Made by a program: the position numbers and the translations under genes
Notes under the pieces: model-generated
Databases searched by the model: none
The model's input: the letters and a program-made list of their open reading frames with translations, nothing else
What the model was told of the DNA's origin: nothing
Shown: positions 9,552 through 18,195 of the stretch, piece after piece
How the letters are laid out: each line of letters begins with the position of its first letter
Numbering within the stretch: the stretch's first letter is position 1
Assembly (NCBI RefSeq): GCF_024305035.1
Contig: NZ_JAMWZB010000038.1
Location: 1-41,797, forward strand
DNA: 41,797 nt
DNA from: Algoriphagus sp.
GTDB taxonomy: Bacteria > Bacteroidota > Bacteroidia > Cytophagales > Cyclobacteriaceae
Direction: 5' to 3'

Positions 9552-10408
9552 GTCTCAAATGTTCCCTCTTTATTTGGTTTATTTTGCATGCAAGCTTGAA
9601 GGAAGTAAATGCTCAACGGATTGATCGCAATCGAAGCGTTTATTCAAACTTGGTTGCCCTATGGGATTTTGACAAGCCAATCCAGAAAGGCTGGAATTCA
9701 AGTATCTCCAAGAACCATTTTTTAGCTTTTGGGGGGATGCCGGTAGATCAAGTTTTTGATTCAGATTTGAAGCGAAAAGTAGCAGATTTTAAGGATAGTA
9801 CTTGGTTGAAACTGCCAAGAGAAAATTTAGGTGAACTCAATATTTTTGGGAAAGATGCAAAACTCACGGTTATGGCTTTAGTCAACAAGAGGTCTGAAAA
9901 AACTTGGCAAGCCATAGCAGGGGTTTGGGATGAAAGCAGAAGCAAAAGACAATATTATATGTTTTTGAATGCTTCGTCTAAAACTCATCAAGATGAAATG
10001 AAGCGGTACCCTAGTCAAGGAAGACTTCATGGTCATATTTCGGCTTTGGGAGGAAAAACTCCGGGTGAAGTGGCTTGGATTTCATACGCCAGTTCCAAGG
10101 AGTCAATTCCAGAAAAAACCTGGGTTTGGATAAGTATGACCTATGATGGAAAAGAAATTAAGGTATATGTCAATGGGAAGCTTGACAAGGACCCATTAAC
10201 CAATCCATTTAACTATGAAGCGGGAATATATGATGGAGGAGTTGATGGTGCTGATTTTACAGTAGGAGCCAATTCAGTGGCTAATAGGATGACAAACCAA
10301 TTCATTGGAAGAATGGCATATTTGGCTGTGTTTAAAAAGGATCTGACGGGAAAAGAAATTCAAGGATTTCAAGAAAATTTGTTTTCAATCCAACAGGATG
10401 ATAGATGA
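9548..10408 (+). CDS. Secreted LamG/concanavalin A-like domain protein
   Basis: A short signal peptide (residues 1-22, ending KEVNAQ) precedes one LamG-like jelly-roll: NLVALWDFDKP near the start, LTVMALVNKRSEKTWQAIAG in the middle, WVWISMTYDGKEIKVYVNGK and the closing FIGRMAYLAVFKKDLTGKEI. These are the typical strands of a LamG_3 fold. Such domains bind carbohydrate in polysaccharide loci and are often attached to catalytic modules; here it stands alone in 286 aa. The start overlaps the esterase stop (ATGA) and the stop overlaps the sulfatase start, so it is part of the operon. It probably binds the target glycan, or it may be a weakly recognisable lyase or hydrolase with the same fold. Confidence 0.8.
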   Translation: MSLKCSLFIWFILHASLKEVNAQRIDRNRSVYSNLVALWDFDKPIQKGWNSSISKNHFLAFGGMPVDQVFDSDLKRKVADFKDSTWLKLPRENLGELNIFGKDAKLTVMALVNKRSEKTWQAIAGVWDESRSKRQYYMFLNASSKTHQDEMKRYPSQGRLHGHISALGGKTPGEVAWISYASSKESIPEKTWVWISMTYDGKEIKVYVNGKLDKDPLTNPFNYEAGIYDGGVDGADFTVGANSVANRMTNQFIGRMAYLAVFKKDLTGKEIQGFQENLFSIQQDDR

Positions 10409-11859
10409 AAGTACAAATCGATATCATTTACTTCTTATTTCTTTGGAGTGTCAGCACAATGGTTTCGGGCTGTAGTAAGCAAACTGGCAAGGATCAAGCA
10501 CCTAATATTATTCTCATTTACACAGATGACTTGGGTTATGGTGATATTTCGCCTTTTGCCGATAAAGCTACGGTTACTCCGAATCTCGAAGAACTTGCCA
10601 AAAATGGAGTTACATTAACCAATTTCTATGTAGCTTCTTCGGTTTGCTCACCTTCCAGAGCATCACTATTGACCGCTTCTTACCCGATCCGGGTCGGTGT
10701 ACCAAAAGTTTTGGCACCCCATGGAATATCCTGGGCAAAGGATAGCTGGAGGACTGGACTGAACCCGGATGAAGAGACGCTAGCCGAGCTCCTCAAGGAA
10801 CAAGGGTATAGAACAGCTTTATTTGGAAAATGGCATTTGGGACATGCTAAAGAACAATTGCCAACGGCGCATGGCTTTGATGAGTTTTTTGGAATCCCCT
10901 ATTCTAACGACATGATTCCCTCGGTAAACCCATCCTATCCACCACTCCCGCTCATTGAAAACCTATCTGTCATCGAGGAAAATCCAGATCAACGATTTTT
11001 CACCAAAAGATTTACAGAGAAAACGATTGAGAATATTTCTAAAAATAAAAATACACCCTTCTTTATCCTTTTAACCCATCCTTTACCCCATATTCCTTTG
11101 AGTACTTCACCAGAGTTTGAAAACAAAACGAATGAGGGAATTTACCAGGATGTCATCCAGGAAATCGATTGGTCAGTTGGCCAAATCAAGAGCAAACTTC
11201 AAGAGTTGGGCTTGGAAGAAAATACTATTTTGATTTTTACTTCGGATAATGGGCCTTGGCTGGCCTATCAATCGCATGCCGGTTCGGCAGGAAATCTCCG
11301 AGAAGGGAAAAACACGGTATTTGAAGGCGGGCATAAAGTGCCGATTATTATCTCTTGGCCGGATCAATTGCCCAAAGGCAAGAAGCTGCATGGTTTAGTA
11401 ACAAATATGGATTTACTACCTACACTAGTCTCCTGGGTAGGCGGGACAAAACCTAAATTGGAAATTGATGGACTCTCGGTAAGTGATTATTTAAAGGGTA
11501 TTTCAGATCAATCTCCAAGAGAGGAATTTTTATACTTCCATAATGAAAACTTAAGAGGACTAAGAGATGTCAGATATAAGCTTTTATTAGCTCATCGATA
11601 TCAAAGACCTGCCGGTGATTCAATAAATCCCGGGCAACAAGACCGATTGGCGACTGATTCTATTCCTTTGTCTCTATTTGACCTGTGGGAAGACCCTGGA
11701 GAAAGAAATAATATCGCAGAGGACATGCCCGAAAAGGTAAAAGAACTTCTACAAAAAATGGAAAAAGGATATCAAAAGATCATGAAGGGGAAAAGAACTT
11801 CGGGAATTTATGAAGGTCCAGAGCCTCCAACGGGTAAGCTTTGGATTGATGATCATTGA
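10405..11859 (+). CDS. S1-type (formylglycine) sulfatase, lipoprotein
   Basis: Removes sulfate esters from carbohydrate. The lipobox VSGC near residue 23 suggests lipid anchoring outside the inner membrane. The sulfatase fold starts with APNIILIYTDDLGYGD, whose paired aspartates bind calcium. The maturation motif CSPSRASLLT has Cys81, the residue converted to formylglycine by the anaerobic or FGE-type activating enzyme, which is not in this window. GKWHLGH and the C-terminal TSDNGPW complete the active site. Length 484 aa fits the arylsulfatase A/N-acetylgalactosamine-6-sulfatase group. It is the last gene before a strong terminator. The specific sugar cannot be read from sequence. Confidence 0.95.
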   Translation: MKVQIDIIYFLFLWSVSTMVSGCSKQTGKDQAPNIILIYTDDLGYGDISPFADKATVTPNLEELAKNGVTLTNFYVASSVCSPSRASLLTASYPIRVGVPKVLAPHGISWAKDSWRTGLNPDEETLAELLKEQGYRTALFGKWHLGHAKEQLPTAHGFDEFFGIPYSNDMIPSVNPSYPPLPLIENLSVIEENPDQRFFTKRFTEKTIENISKNKNTPFFILLTHPLPHIPLSTSPEFENKTNEGIYQDVIQEIDWSVGQIKSKLQELGLEENTILIFTSDNGPWLAYQSHAGSAGNLREGKNTVFEGGHKVPIIISWPDQLPKGKKLHGLVTNMDLLPTLVSWVGGTKPKLEIDGLSVSDYLKGISDQSPREEFLYFHNENLRGLRDVRYKLLLAHRYQRPAGDSINPGQQDRLATDSIPLSLFDLWEDPGERNNIAEDMPEKVKELLQKMEKGYQKIMKGKRTSGIYEGPEPPTGKLWIDDH

Positions 11860-11891
11860 TTAGATAGATTGGGTTAATGTAGATTGAAAAG

Positions 11892-11916
11892 CAGATCCTT
11901 TAGGGTCTGTTTTTTT
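11892..11916 (+). terminator. Rho-independent terminator after the sulfatase
   Basis: Stem CAGATCC (11892-11898) pairs with GGGTCTG (11903-11909) around a 4-nt loop, with one G-T pair, followed by seven Ts. It is preceded by an A-run. It ends the SusC-to-sulfatase operon about 30 bp after the sulfatase stop. Confidence 0.85.
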
Positions 11917-11954
11917 GCCTAAAAATCGTATGTTCAAGAAAAATTAAAAGCGTT

Positions 11955-13145
11955 TTGAAACGGAGAGATTTTATCCAAAAAGCGGGAGCAGTTGCGGTTG
12001 TTTCTAGTTTCCCGCTCGGAGTAGGAGCAAGTGTCCTAAAAACTAAACAAGCTGAAATTTTTAAGGTTGGGATCATCGGATATGGCGATCGGGGATCTGG
12101 ACTTCACCGAGTGCTCAACGGTATGCCAGAAAAGTTTTCAGTCCGGGCAATTGCAGAGGTATTGCCTTTCCGGGCAGAAACTGCATCCAAAAATTATCCT
12201 CGAATACCCGTCTTTGAGGATTACCGAAGAATACTGGAGAACCAGGATATTGATACAGTAATAGTTGCCACACCCTTAAATGCTCATTTCGAACATGCCC
12301 AAGCAGCTTTGGAGGCTGGAAAAAACCTTTACTTGGAAAAGACCATGCTTTTTACTTTGGAAGAAATTGAGGCTTTCCAGAAGCTGGTGGAAAATTATCC
12401 TAAACAGACCATTCAAATCGGGCATCAGTATCGTTATTCTCCGATTTATTTTAAAGTAAAGGAATATATCCAAAAAGGATGGTTAGGTAAGGTGACTCAA
12501 GTTTCTGCACGTTGGGATAGAAATAACAGTTGGAGAAGACCGGTGCCCTCTCCAGAATTTGAGCGACAGGTTAATTGGCGGATGTATAAAGAATATTCTG
12601 GAGGATTGGTCGCGGAGCTTTTGTCCCATCAGATGGATTTCATTAATTGGGCTTTTGATACTGTTCCAGATCGGATCTATGGTACGGGAGGAATAGATTT
12701 TTTCAAAGATGGGCGAGAGACCTTCGACAATGTGCAGTTGACACTGCGTTATGATAAGATTGGAATGGTTGGTAGTTTTGGAGCTACCTGTGGAAATCAG
12801 CATGAGGGATATGTCTTTAAAATCAAGGGAACTGAAGGGACCATTTCGCTTTTGACCAATGAGGGGATTTTTTATCCAGAGCCACAAACAAAGGAGAAAC
12901 TTCTGGAAGTAGATGGCGTATCAGGCGCAACTCCGATCACATGGACTCAAAACCGAAACGGGATCAATCTAGTCAACCAACCTACCAAAGACGGGACAAT
13001 TTATGCGTTGGAAGATTTTTATCGTTGCTTAGTGGAAAAAACAGACCCTTTAAGCAATGTTCGTACCGGAGGCAATACAGCTAAACTTGTGGCATGGGCA
13101 AACCAGTCTATTTATGGTGGTGCAGTACTCTACAGTACGTTTTAA
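11955..13145 (+). CDS. Tat-exported Gfo/Idh/MocA-family oxidoreductase
   Basis: NAD(P)-dependent sugar or sugar-acid oxidoreductase family. The N-terminus KRRDFIQKAGAVAVVSS carries a twin-arginine signal, so the protein should work outside the cytoplasm with a tightly bound cofactor. The Rossmann motif is VGIIGYGDRGSG (about 38-49). EKTM at the usual EKP position and GHQYRYSP with the later LLSHQMDFINWAF supply the family's catalytic lysine and histidine region. The start is TTG at 11955: the nearest upstream ATG (11930) runs into a stop after five codons. Length 396 aa is in the family range. It sits after the sulfatase terminator, so it is probably a separate unit of the same locus. Some Tat-exported relatives are GH109-type glycosidases; I cannot decide whether this is one. 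Confidence 0.85.
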   Translation: MKRRDFIQKAGAVAVVSSFPLGVGASVLKTKQAEIFKVGIIGYGDRGSGLHRVLNGMPEKFSVRAIAEVLPFRAETASKNYPRIPVFEDYRRILENQDIDTVIVATPLNAHFEHAQAALEAGKNLYLEKTMLFTLEEIEAFQKLVENYPKQTIQIGHQYRYSPIYFKVKEYIQKGWLGKVTQVSARWDRNNSWRRPVPSPEFERQVNWRMYKEYSGGLVAELLSHQMDFINWAFDTVPDRIYGTGGIDFFKDGRETFDNVQLTLRYDKIGMVGSFGATCGNQHEGYVFKIKGTEGTISLLTNEGIFYPEPQTKEKLLEVDGVSGATPITWTQNRNGINLVNQPTKDGTIYALEDFYRCLVEKTDPLSNVRTGGNTAKLVAWANQSIYGGAVLYSTF

Positions 13146-13339
13146 TTGGGAGGACTATTGGATCGAAAAATTTGAATATTGCCTACATGGAATTCAATAT
13201 TGAAAATCTCAAACACGATCAATTCCCAATCAAAAATCCTCATATTCTACCTTGTTTTTTTCATTTCATCCCAAAAAATACTATAAAACTCCCCATTTGA
13301 TGGACCAAAAGTTGGAGATGTTAAGTTAAGGAATTTGGT

Positions 13340-14179
13340 TTATGCAGCTCTTTGGGCTGGTTTTTCTTGATAGAGTTCATTGGGTTTTCTTTTGGTTGTA
13401 TGATGGACTTTTAGGTTGTAATACTCGATGTGGTTTTGATGGCCCTCAGCCAATTCAAAACCATCATCGCAAGGATTTAGATAGACGTAGTCATACTTAA
13501 TTGACTTCCTGAACCGTTCGATCCAGACGTTGTCCAAAGCGCGTCCTTTGCCGTCCATTGAGATACTGATCTGATTTTCTTTAAGGTAAGCTGTCCAGAT
13601 GGCTGAAGTGTATTGGGAGCCCTGGTCGGAATTCACGATTTCTGGTTTGCCGTACTTGCGGACAGCTTCCTGTAGGACCTGCTTGCACCACGCGGCATCT
13701 TGGCTATTGGACAGTCCCCAAGAAAGGATTTTTCTGCTGTACACATCCATCACCGCGGTCAGGTACATAAAGCCTTTGGCCATGGGAATCTAAGTGATGT
13801 CTGTCGCCCATACTTGGTTGGGACGCTCCACGCTGAGGTTTCTGAGCAGGTAGGGGTGAATATGTTCACGTTGTCCTGCTTTGGTTAAATTCCTACGGCG
13901 ATACATCGTCTCCCTGCCCATGATGCGAAAGAGTCTGCGGATGCGTTTGGGGTTGACAAAGAAGCCGAAATCGGCTAGAAAATACACCATGGACATTACC
14001 CCTTCTGTATGATGTTCCAGCAGGTGTTTATCCATCAGCCGCATTATTTCCAGGTTTTCGGGCTTCTCTTCTCTTGGCTGGTCGTAAAACGAACTGCGAG
14101 GAATGGAAAGCAATCCACATTGCTGACGGATAGAAAGCTTCGTGGATTTGAGTTCTATGAGTTTGTAGCGGCTTTTCAT
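13340..14179 (-). pseudogene. IS3-family transposase OrfB (DDE integrase) with in-frame amber stop
   Basis: The 280-codon frame starts MKSRYKLIELKS (14179) and includes the HTH_21-like region and the rve/DDE core. The first catalytic aspartate is in QVWATDIT, the second in NSDQGSQYTS, and the glutamate in NVWIERFRKSIKYD. One codon, TAG at 13790-13792, interrupts the frame directly after ATDIT, where relatives usually have tyrosine (…DITYIPM). No frameshift is needed to join the two halves. Without suppression the product lacks two of the three catalytic residues. The start overlaps the expected end of OrfA in the ATGA style of the family. Confidence 0.9.
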
Positions 14180-14467
14180 ATCCCCAGTTTCTTGCAGCTT
14201 TTTTTAAAAATTCGTTCTCCACTTTCAGCTTGCCGATCTGGGAATAGAGCTGCTCCACATCGGGACCTTGGTCTTCTTTCTTTTTGCCGTCTTTTTTTTT
14301 ACGCTGGCCATGTTTTCCAACAGTTCATTTTTCCACTTGGAAATGACCACTGGACTCAATTCGTATTTCAACCCGATCTCTGCTAGGGTTTGTTGATTTC
14401 TTACTGCTTCCAAAGCCACTTTGGCCTTGAATTCTGAATTAAATTTTCGTCTGGTTTGCTTGCTCAT
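14180..14467 (-). pseudogene. IS3-family OrfA (helix-turn-helix) with frameshifts
   Basis: The first part (from 14467) is MSKQTRRKFNSEFKAKVALE and includes the helix-turn-helix TLAEIGLKYELSPVVISKWK. The expected leucine-zipper part, VEQLYSQIGKLKVENEFLKK, is in another frame, and the usual ending KKLGI-stop that overlaps the OrfB ATG is in a third frame. The two changes map to homopolymers seen on the + strand as T-runs, 14292-14300 and 14199-14205. One extra A in each would restore a single ~97-residue OrfA. The original length is inferred from the family. Confidence 0.75.
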
Positions 14468-14611
14468 AGAAAAGAAAGTTAAGATGTTTTTTTTAATCTA
14501 ACCTCCGGTCTAGATTTTGGGGAGTGTTATAGGAAGATCAGCCTTATTTGATTTGTAAATAGGAAATTTCCAGGTTTAATTTTTGGATTGGGATAATTAT
14601 CCAATTACTAC

Positions 14612-15805
14612 TTAGTCTCCATTACCCTCAACTTTCTTTGAATATCCACCAATTGTCCGCCCTCCATATTTCCAAGAATCCTCATTCTCCTTTTGGATCA
14701 GATTTCCAATTCCATCTTTGGGAGTGAAATCAGACTCTGCTGCTTGGGCGAGTTCACTGAGTTTTTTGATAGCTTGTTGCTGATCGGTGGAAGAGATTTT
14801 GGCCTTTTCAACGGCTGTTTTCAACGTTGAGATGGTTTCGTCGTAGACTTTTGTAGGTACTGGAAACGGCTTTCCACCCTTACTCCCGTGGGCAAATGAG
14901 AATCTTGCCGGATCGGTAAATCTGGAATGCGTACCATGAATCACTTCACTCACCAAAGCCAAAGATTGGAGCGTTCTTGGCCCAAGTCCTTTGAGAAGAA
15001 GAAGCTCATCGAAAGTTTGGGTTTGGGACTCTTGGGCCAACCAAAGGATAGAACCCATGCGTTTTATGTCTACATCCTGATCCTTGACATCGAAGTAGTT
15101 GGGGAGCTTCATATGGGGAATTTCTGCAAGGATTTTGTCAGGATCTTCTTGGGCGATATTGAGCATGGAGATTTGGGTTGGTTTGGCTTTTCGGTCCACC
15201 AAATTCAAAATATCCCCCTGATGATCACCACAAATTGCGGTATGCGGCTCCTCCACAAATGACTTCAGGCTGCTGGAGTTCCAATGGTAACGCCGCGCCC
15301 TTCCGTCTTCAGGCTTCATGCCTTGCTGGACGACAGACCAATCTGCTTCGTCGCTGACTAGGAAATAGTGCATATAAACCTGAAAGCCATCTTGAATTGC
15401 GGTGCTGTCCACTTTGGCGGAAAGTCGACTTGAACGAGAAAGATCATTTCCATCCAGTCCAGTGATGTCCCCCACTCGAAGGAGTTCGGTGGGTGTTTGT
15501 AGGGAATCTTTTCCTTTTCCGCCGCAGACAAAAATCCCTAACTCCTGAGCATGGGGATTTAGGGATTTTTTCAAGGCACTCATCACCGTAGTGGTGACAC
15601 CGGACGAATTCCAATCCATTCCAATGACCGCTCCGAAGCTCTGAAACCAGAAAGGGTCTGAGATTCTCTTTAGAAACTCTTTTTTCCCGTATTCCATCAG
15701 GATTGTCTCCACGATAGGTAAGCTTAATCGGGTCATCCGATCAAACAACCAGGTGGGAATACTTCCTCCCATGAGTTTCAGGTCAGCTGTTCCGGAGCGT
15801 TTCAT
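14612..15805 (-). CDS. DUF763 family protein with helix-hairpin-helix
   Basis: The family's N-terminus is clear: MKRSGTADLKLMGGSIPTWL then DRMTRLSLPIVETI. The central part keeps GMDWNSSGVTTTV and the positively charged GRARRYHW. A helix-hairpin-helix motif LLKGLGPRTLQSLALVSEVI lies near residues 270-290, typical of non-specific DNA contact. Length 397 aa is normal for the family. Function is not established; the DNA-binding motif and distribution point to nucleic-acid metabolism or repair. It follows the DUF2461 gene by 11 bp and is probably co-transcribed with it. The right end of the upstream IS3 element lies 80 bp beyond its stop. Confidence 0.85.
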   Translation of the reverse strand: MKRSGTADLKLMGGSIPTWLFDRMTRLSLPIVETILMEYGKKEFLKRISDPFWFQSFGAVIGMDWNSSGVTTTVMSALKKSLNPHAQELGIFVCGGKGKDSLQTPTELLRVGDITGLDGNDLSRSSRLSAKVDSTAIQDGFQVYMHYFLVSDEADWSVVQQGMKPEDGRARRYHWNSSSLKSFVEEPHTAICGDHQGDILNLVDRKAKPTQISMLNIAQEDPDKILAEIPHMKLPNYFDVKDQDVDIKRMGSILWLAQESQTQTFDELLLLKGLGPRTLQSLALVSEVIHGTHSRFTDPARFSFAHGSKGGKPFPVPTKVYDETISTLKTAVEKAKISSTDQQQAIKKLSELAQAAESDFTPKDGIGNLIQKENEDSWKYGGRTIGGYSKKVEGNGD

Positions 15806-15816
15806 TTGATTAGGAT

Positions 15817-16479
15817 TTAGCCTTCGAGAGGCTCGCTAAGAAATTTCGCAAAAGGCAGGGTAAGTTGGTACAAACCCATGATTTGTTCAACAAAGTTTGG
15901 CTTGGTGATTTCAGTAGCCGGAAGTTTTGTAATTGCCAAAAACGAGGTGTGGTACAACAAGGGTTGATGGGTTGCCGCTTCTTTAAACTCTTCCGGAATC
16001 CTTTTGATTTTGTCTCCCTGAATTTCTCCAAAGGCCTGCTTGAACTTTGGCTCTTGGATAATCTCCTCCAATTGCTCAGAATGCTGGGCTATATGATGCC
16101 GAACTTCAAGCAGTTCTTCCTTCTCTAGCATTTTTAATCCAGCAGCAACGGTTACTTCCTCTGCACCGAGGCTGAGGTATAGGCCTGGACAAGGATTGCT
16201 TTTCTTTCCTTTCTTGGAAATCACGGCAGACATTTCTGTTTTATACGGGGACTTGTCTGCACTGAACCGAATGTCTTTGTTGATTCGGAAAATCGCTTCC
16301 GAAGGAGAAATGGTGATCTCGGGCGTCAAGGTGTTCATCTCAAAAATCAATTTCGAAATAAAGGCTTCGAAAGGCTTTTTGACGTCCTTTTCATAGTCTT
16401 TTTTATGAGTGGTAAACCAATCTTTGTTGTTGTTTTCGCTGAGTTGAGCGAAAAAGGATAGGTAATTGGAAGTGAACAT
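15817..16479 (-). CDS. DUF2461 (TIGR02453) family protein
   Basis: A widespread family of unknown function with a conserved start: FFAQLSENNNKDWFTTHKKDYE. The central signature IFRINKDIRFSADKSPYKTEMSAVIS and GLYLSLGAEEVTVAAGL are also present. Length 220 aa is typical. It is soluble, with no signal peptide or membrane segment. It lies 11 bp before the DUF763 gene and about 77 bp after the AhpD-like gene, all on the minus strand, so a common operon is likely. No catalytic residues are known for the family. Confidence 0.9.
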   Translation of the reverse strand: MFTSNYLSFFAQLSENNNKDWFTTHKKDYEKDVKKPFEAFISKLIFEMNTLTPEITISPSEAIFRINKDIRFSADKSPYKTEMSAVISKKGKKSNPCPGLYLSLGAEEVTVAAGLKMLEKEELLEVRHHIAQHSEQLEEIIQEPKFKQAFGEIQGDKIKRIPEEFKEAATHQPLLYHTSFLAITKLPATEITKPNFVEQIMGLYQLTLPFAKFLSEPLEG

Positions 16480-16556
16480 GGTCGTGGATTTTAAGAGAGA
16501 AAAGACCTTCTCCCTTCGGTTAAAAAAACCACAGGAAGGAGGCTGAAATGGGAAGA

Positions 16557-17069
16557 TTAGTTTTTCATCCGATAGCCTTTGGCCAAAAATCGGGATGAGG
16601 CCTCGTCTCGCTTGGCGTCATATTCGATCCCAAAACCGGTGACCATGCGGTTGGCAAAGCCAAAAAGTGCGCATACAAAAACCACGTCTTCGTAGTGCTT
16701 TTCGGTGTAGCCCAAATTCAAAAAGGAAAGGATATCTTCCTCTGTTACGGCGTTTGCGACTACTTTGTCAGCTAAGGCAAAAATTGGTTTCAACTCCTCG
16801 GAAGGATGATCCACTAGACTTCTTACTTCTTTACCTCCAATTGCGAAAGCAGTTTCTAAATGTCCGAAATGGCAGAATGAACAGCCAAATTGCTTGGAAA
16901 CATACGCTCCCAAAAGCTCTCGGATGAGTGGTGTGAAGGCACTCTCCGGATGCATGACCTCATGGGCGAGGTTGAGAAATGCATCAAAGACGGTTGGTTT
17001 ACGCTTTGCAATGGAGAAGATTCCAAACTTCGTGGCGGTTTCAAATAGGGTAACTTCTTTCATTTCCAT
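16557..17069 (-). CDS. Carboxymuconolactone decarboxylase/AhpD-like protein
   Basis: All-helical AhpD-like fold. The redox motif is FGCSFCHFGHLE, with two cysteines two residues apart followed by the conserved histidine, as in alkylhydroperoxidase-like enzymes and peroxidase-related proteins. The 170-residue length fits the single-domain group. No signal peptide is seen, so it is cytoplasmic. The gene starts 107 bp downstream of a TetR regulator in the same orientation, and a palindrome suitable for TetR lies between them. A role in peroxide or organic-peroxide handling is suggested by family; the natural substrate is unknown. Confidence 0.85.
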   Translation of the reverse strand: MEMKEVTLFETATKFGIFSIAKRKPTVFDAFLNLAHEVMHPESAFTPLIRELLGAYVSKQFGCSFCHFGHLETAFAIGGKEVRSLVDHPSEELKPIFALADKVVANAVTEEDILSFLNLGYTEKHYEDVVFVCALFGFANRMVTGFGIEYDAKRDEASSRFLAKGYRMKN

Positions 17070-17125
17070 AGATGTACGATAGTTATTGTTTTGGATTTAA
17101 TAGGACAGATTATCTGCCTCGATCC

Positions 17126-17142
17126 AATAACTGAACGTTATT
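17126..17142. promoter_or_regulatory. Candidate TetR operator
   Basis: AATAAC (17126-17131) and GTTATT (17137-17142) form a perfect inverted repeat with a 5-bp spacer between the TetR stop and the AhpD-like start. A further GTTATT half-site lies about 55 bp closer to the AhpD-like start. The position suits repression of that gene by the TetR protein. Confidence 0.5.
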
Positions 17143-17176
17143 CATTTATGTTTTTAGAGAAGTAAAAAAAATCAAT

Positions 17177-17794
17177 TTATTTTTTCAATGATCTGATTAT
17201 CATTTCAATATAAGATGAAAAAAAGACATCTGTATTTTTGTTTAGCTGTTGTTGGATGATGCTTGACTTTACATCAATGAGTTGGATGACTCCCACTGCT
17301 GAGGCCCAAAGCAGGAATGAAAATTCCGATTCATCGATATCCGGATGGATTGATCCTTGGGCTTTTCCCGATTGGATGACCTCAATAACATAATTGGTGA
17401 TTTTTCGGCTGGCCATCAGGAGTTCCTCGGGTTCTTCCAGTCCGGCATTGGTTTCGTAAAAGGATACCAACTGATGGTAAAATGGATGCTCTTTGTAGAA
17501 GTTGAGATAGGCCCAAAGCATCATGCGGACTTTTTTCAAAGCGTCTGAATTCGAATCACCACTTTCTATGAATTTTTGCAAAAGAATCTCTCTCGATTTG
17601 ATCGTCAGATGAGCGATGATGTCTTCTTTTTTTGGAAAATACAGGTAAATCGTGCCTACAGCCAAGCCAACCTTTTTTGCTACTTGGGCTATGCTCAGGC
17701 TTTCCAATCCACTTTCTTGAATGATTTCTTCCGCGCAGTTTAGGATGTCTTGTTTGCGGTCACCTTTTGCTTGTTCGTTTCGAGCCCTTTTCAT
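17177..17794 (-). CDS. TetR/AcrR-family transcriptional regulator
   Basis: The N-terminal DNA-binding domain (about 12-60) is standard: ILNCAEEIIQESGLESLSIA, then the helix-turn-helix VAKKVGLAVGTIYLYFPKKE. The rest is a helical ligand and dimerisation domain with no specific signature. Length 205 aa is typical. It is followed on the same strand by the AhpD-like, DUF2461 and DUF763 genes, which are its likely targets. The ligand cannot be predicted. Confidence 0.93.
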   Translation of the reverse strand: MKRARNEQAKGDRKQDILNCAEEIIQESGLESLSIAQVAKKVGLAVGTIYLYFPKKEDIIAHLTIKSREILLQKFIESGDSNSDALKKVRMMLWAYLNFYKEHPFYHQLVSFYETNAGLEEPEELLMASRKITNYVIEVIQSGKAQGSIHPDIDESEFSFLLWASAVGVIQLIDVKSSIIQQQLNKNTDVFFSSYIEMIIRSLKK

Positions 17795-18038
17795 TTTTTT
17801 TACTCCTTCTATCTAAGATTTCTGCTTATCTCAAAATTCTTTAGGCCTTGCTACATTTACGGTCAATTATTCTAATATTAACGCAATTCTTGACAAGTTC
17901 TTTGAGTTGGTATCCCGTAGGCAAGTTAATATTTAAAGAAAGTAGTGGGTTGAGCTGAATTCCCCAAGGTCAATTCTCATTTGGAAACAAATATTCAGGT
18001 AATCAAGAGAGATAAATATCTGTGTCATCCAGAATATA
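17795..18038. other. Non-coding stretch upstream of the TetR gene
   Basis: No protein-like frame is visible. The part next to 17794 presumably contains the TetR promoter. A short palindrome AGAATATATTCT lies at about 18031-18042 at the edge of repeat A1. Confidence 0.4.
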
Positions 18039-18195
18039 TTCTGATTGAGTATTTTCTATCCTCCCTTCCCTTTCCTTCCTCCTGCCTCCTTCGGGAAAAG
18101 AAGGGAGGACAAACCGATCAGTAAAAGCCCTTTCCTTCTCCTACCACCGGCTGGCGCCAACTGCCGTAGGAGGAAAAGGCTATTTTGATTTTTGG
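18039..18195. repeat. Repeat family A, copy 1
   Basis: About 155 bp, directly repeated at 20369-20527 in the same orientation. It contains two foldable parts. The first has arms TCCTCCCTTC (18059-18068) and GAAGGGAGGA (18100-18109). The second begins AAAAGCC (18123) and closes with GGCTATTTT, with an inner stem CTCCTAC/GTAGGAG. Outer parts are almost identical in the two copies while the inner stem differs in both arms. It lies just past the 3' end of AbiE module 1. Confidence 0.85.

Larger units (their letters stand above)
13281..14532 (-). mobile_element. IS3-family insertion sequence, degenerate
   Basis: About 1.25 kb with imperfect terminal inverted repeats. The left end reads CTATAAAACTCCCCA from 13281 and the right end, read inward, CTATAACACTCCCCA from 14532. 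Further matches follow in both ends (GACC, then GTTxGA). Inside are the two IS3 reading frames in minus orientation, both damaged. I find no matching target-site duplication next to the ends. The element lies between the glycan locus and the DUF763 gene; it interrupts no recognisable gene. Confidence 0.85.

Noticed and set aside
13270..14545. Target-site duplication of the IS3 element
   Set aside because: Sequences outside the terminal repeats do not match in direct orientation for any reasonable end position.
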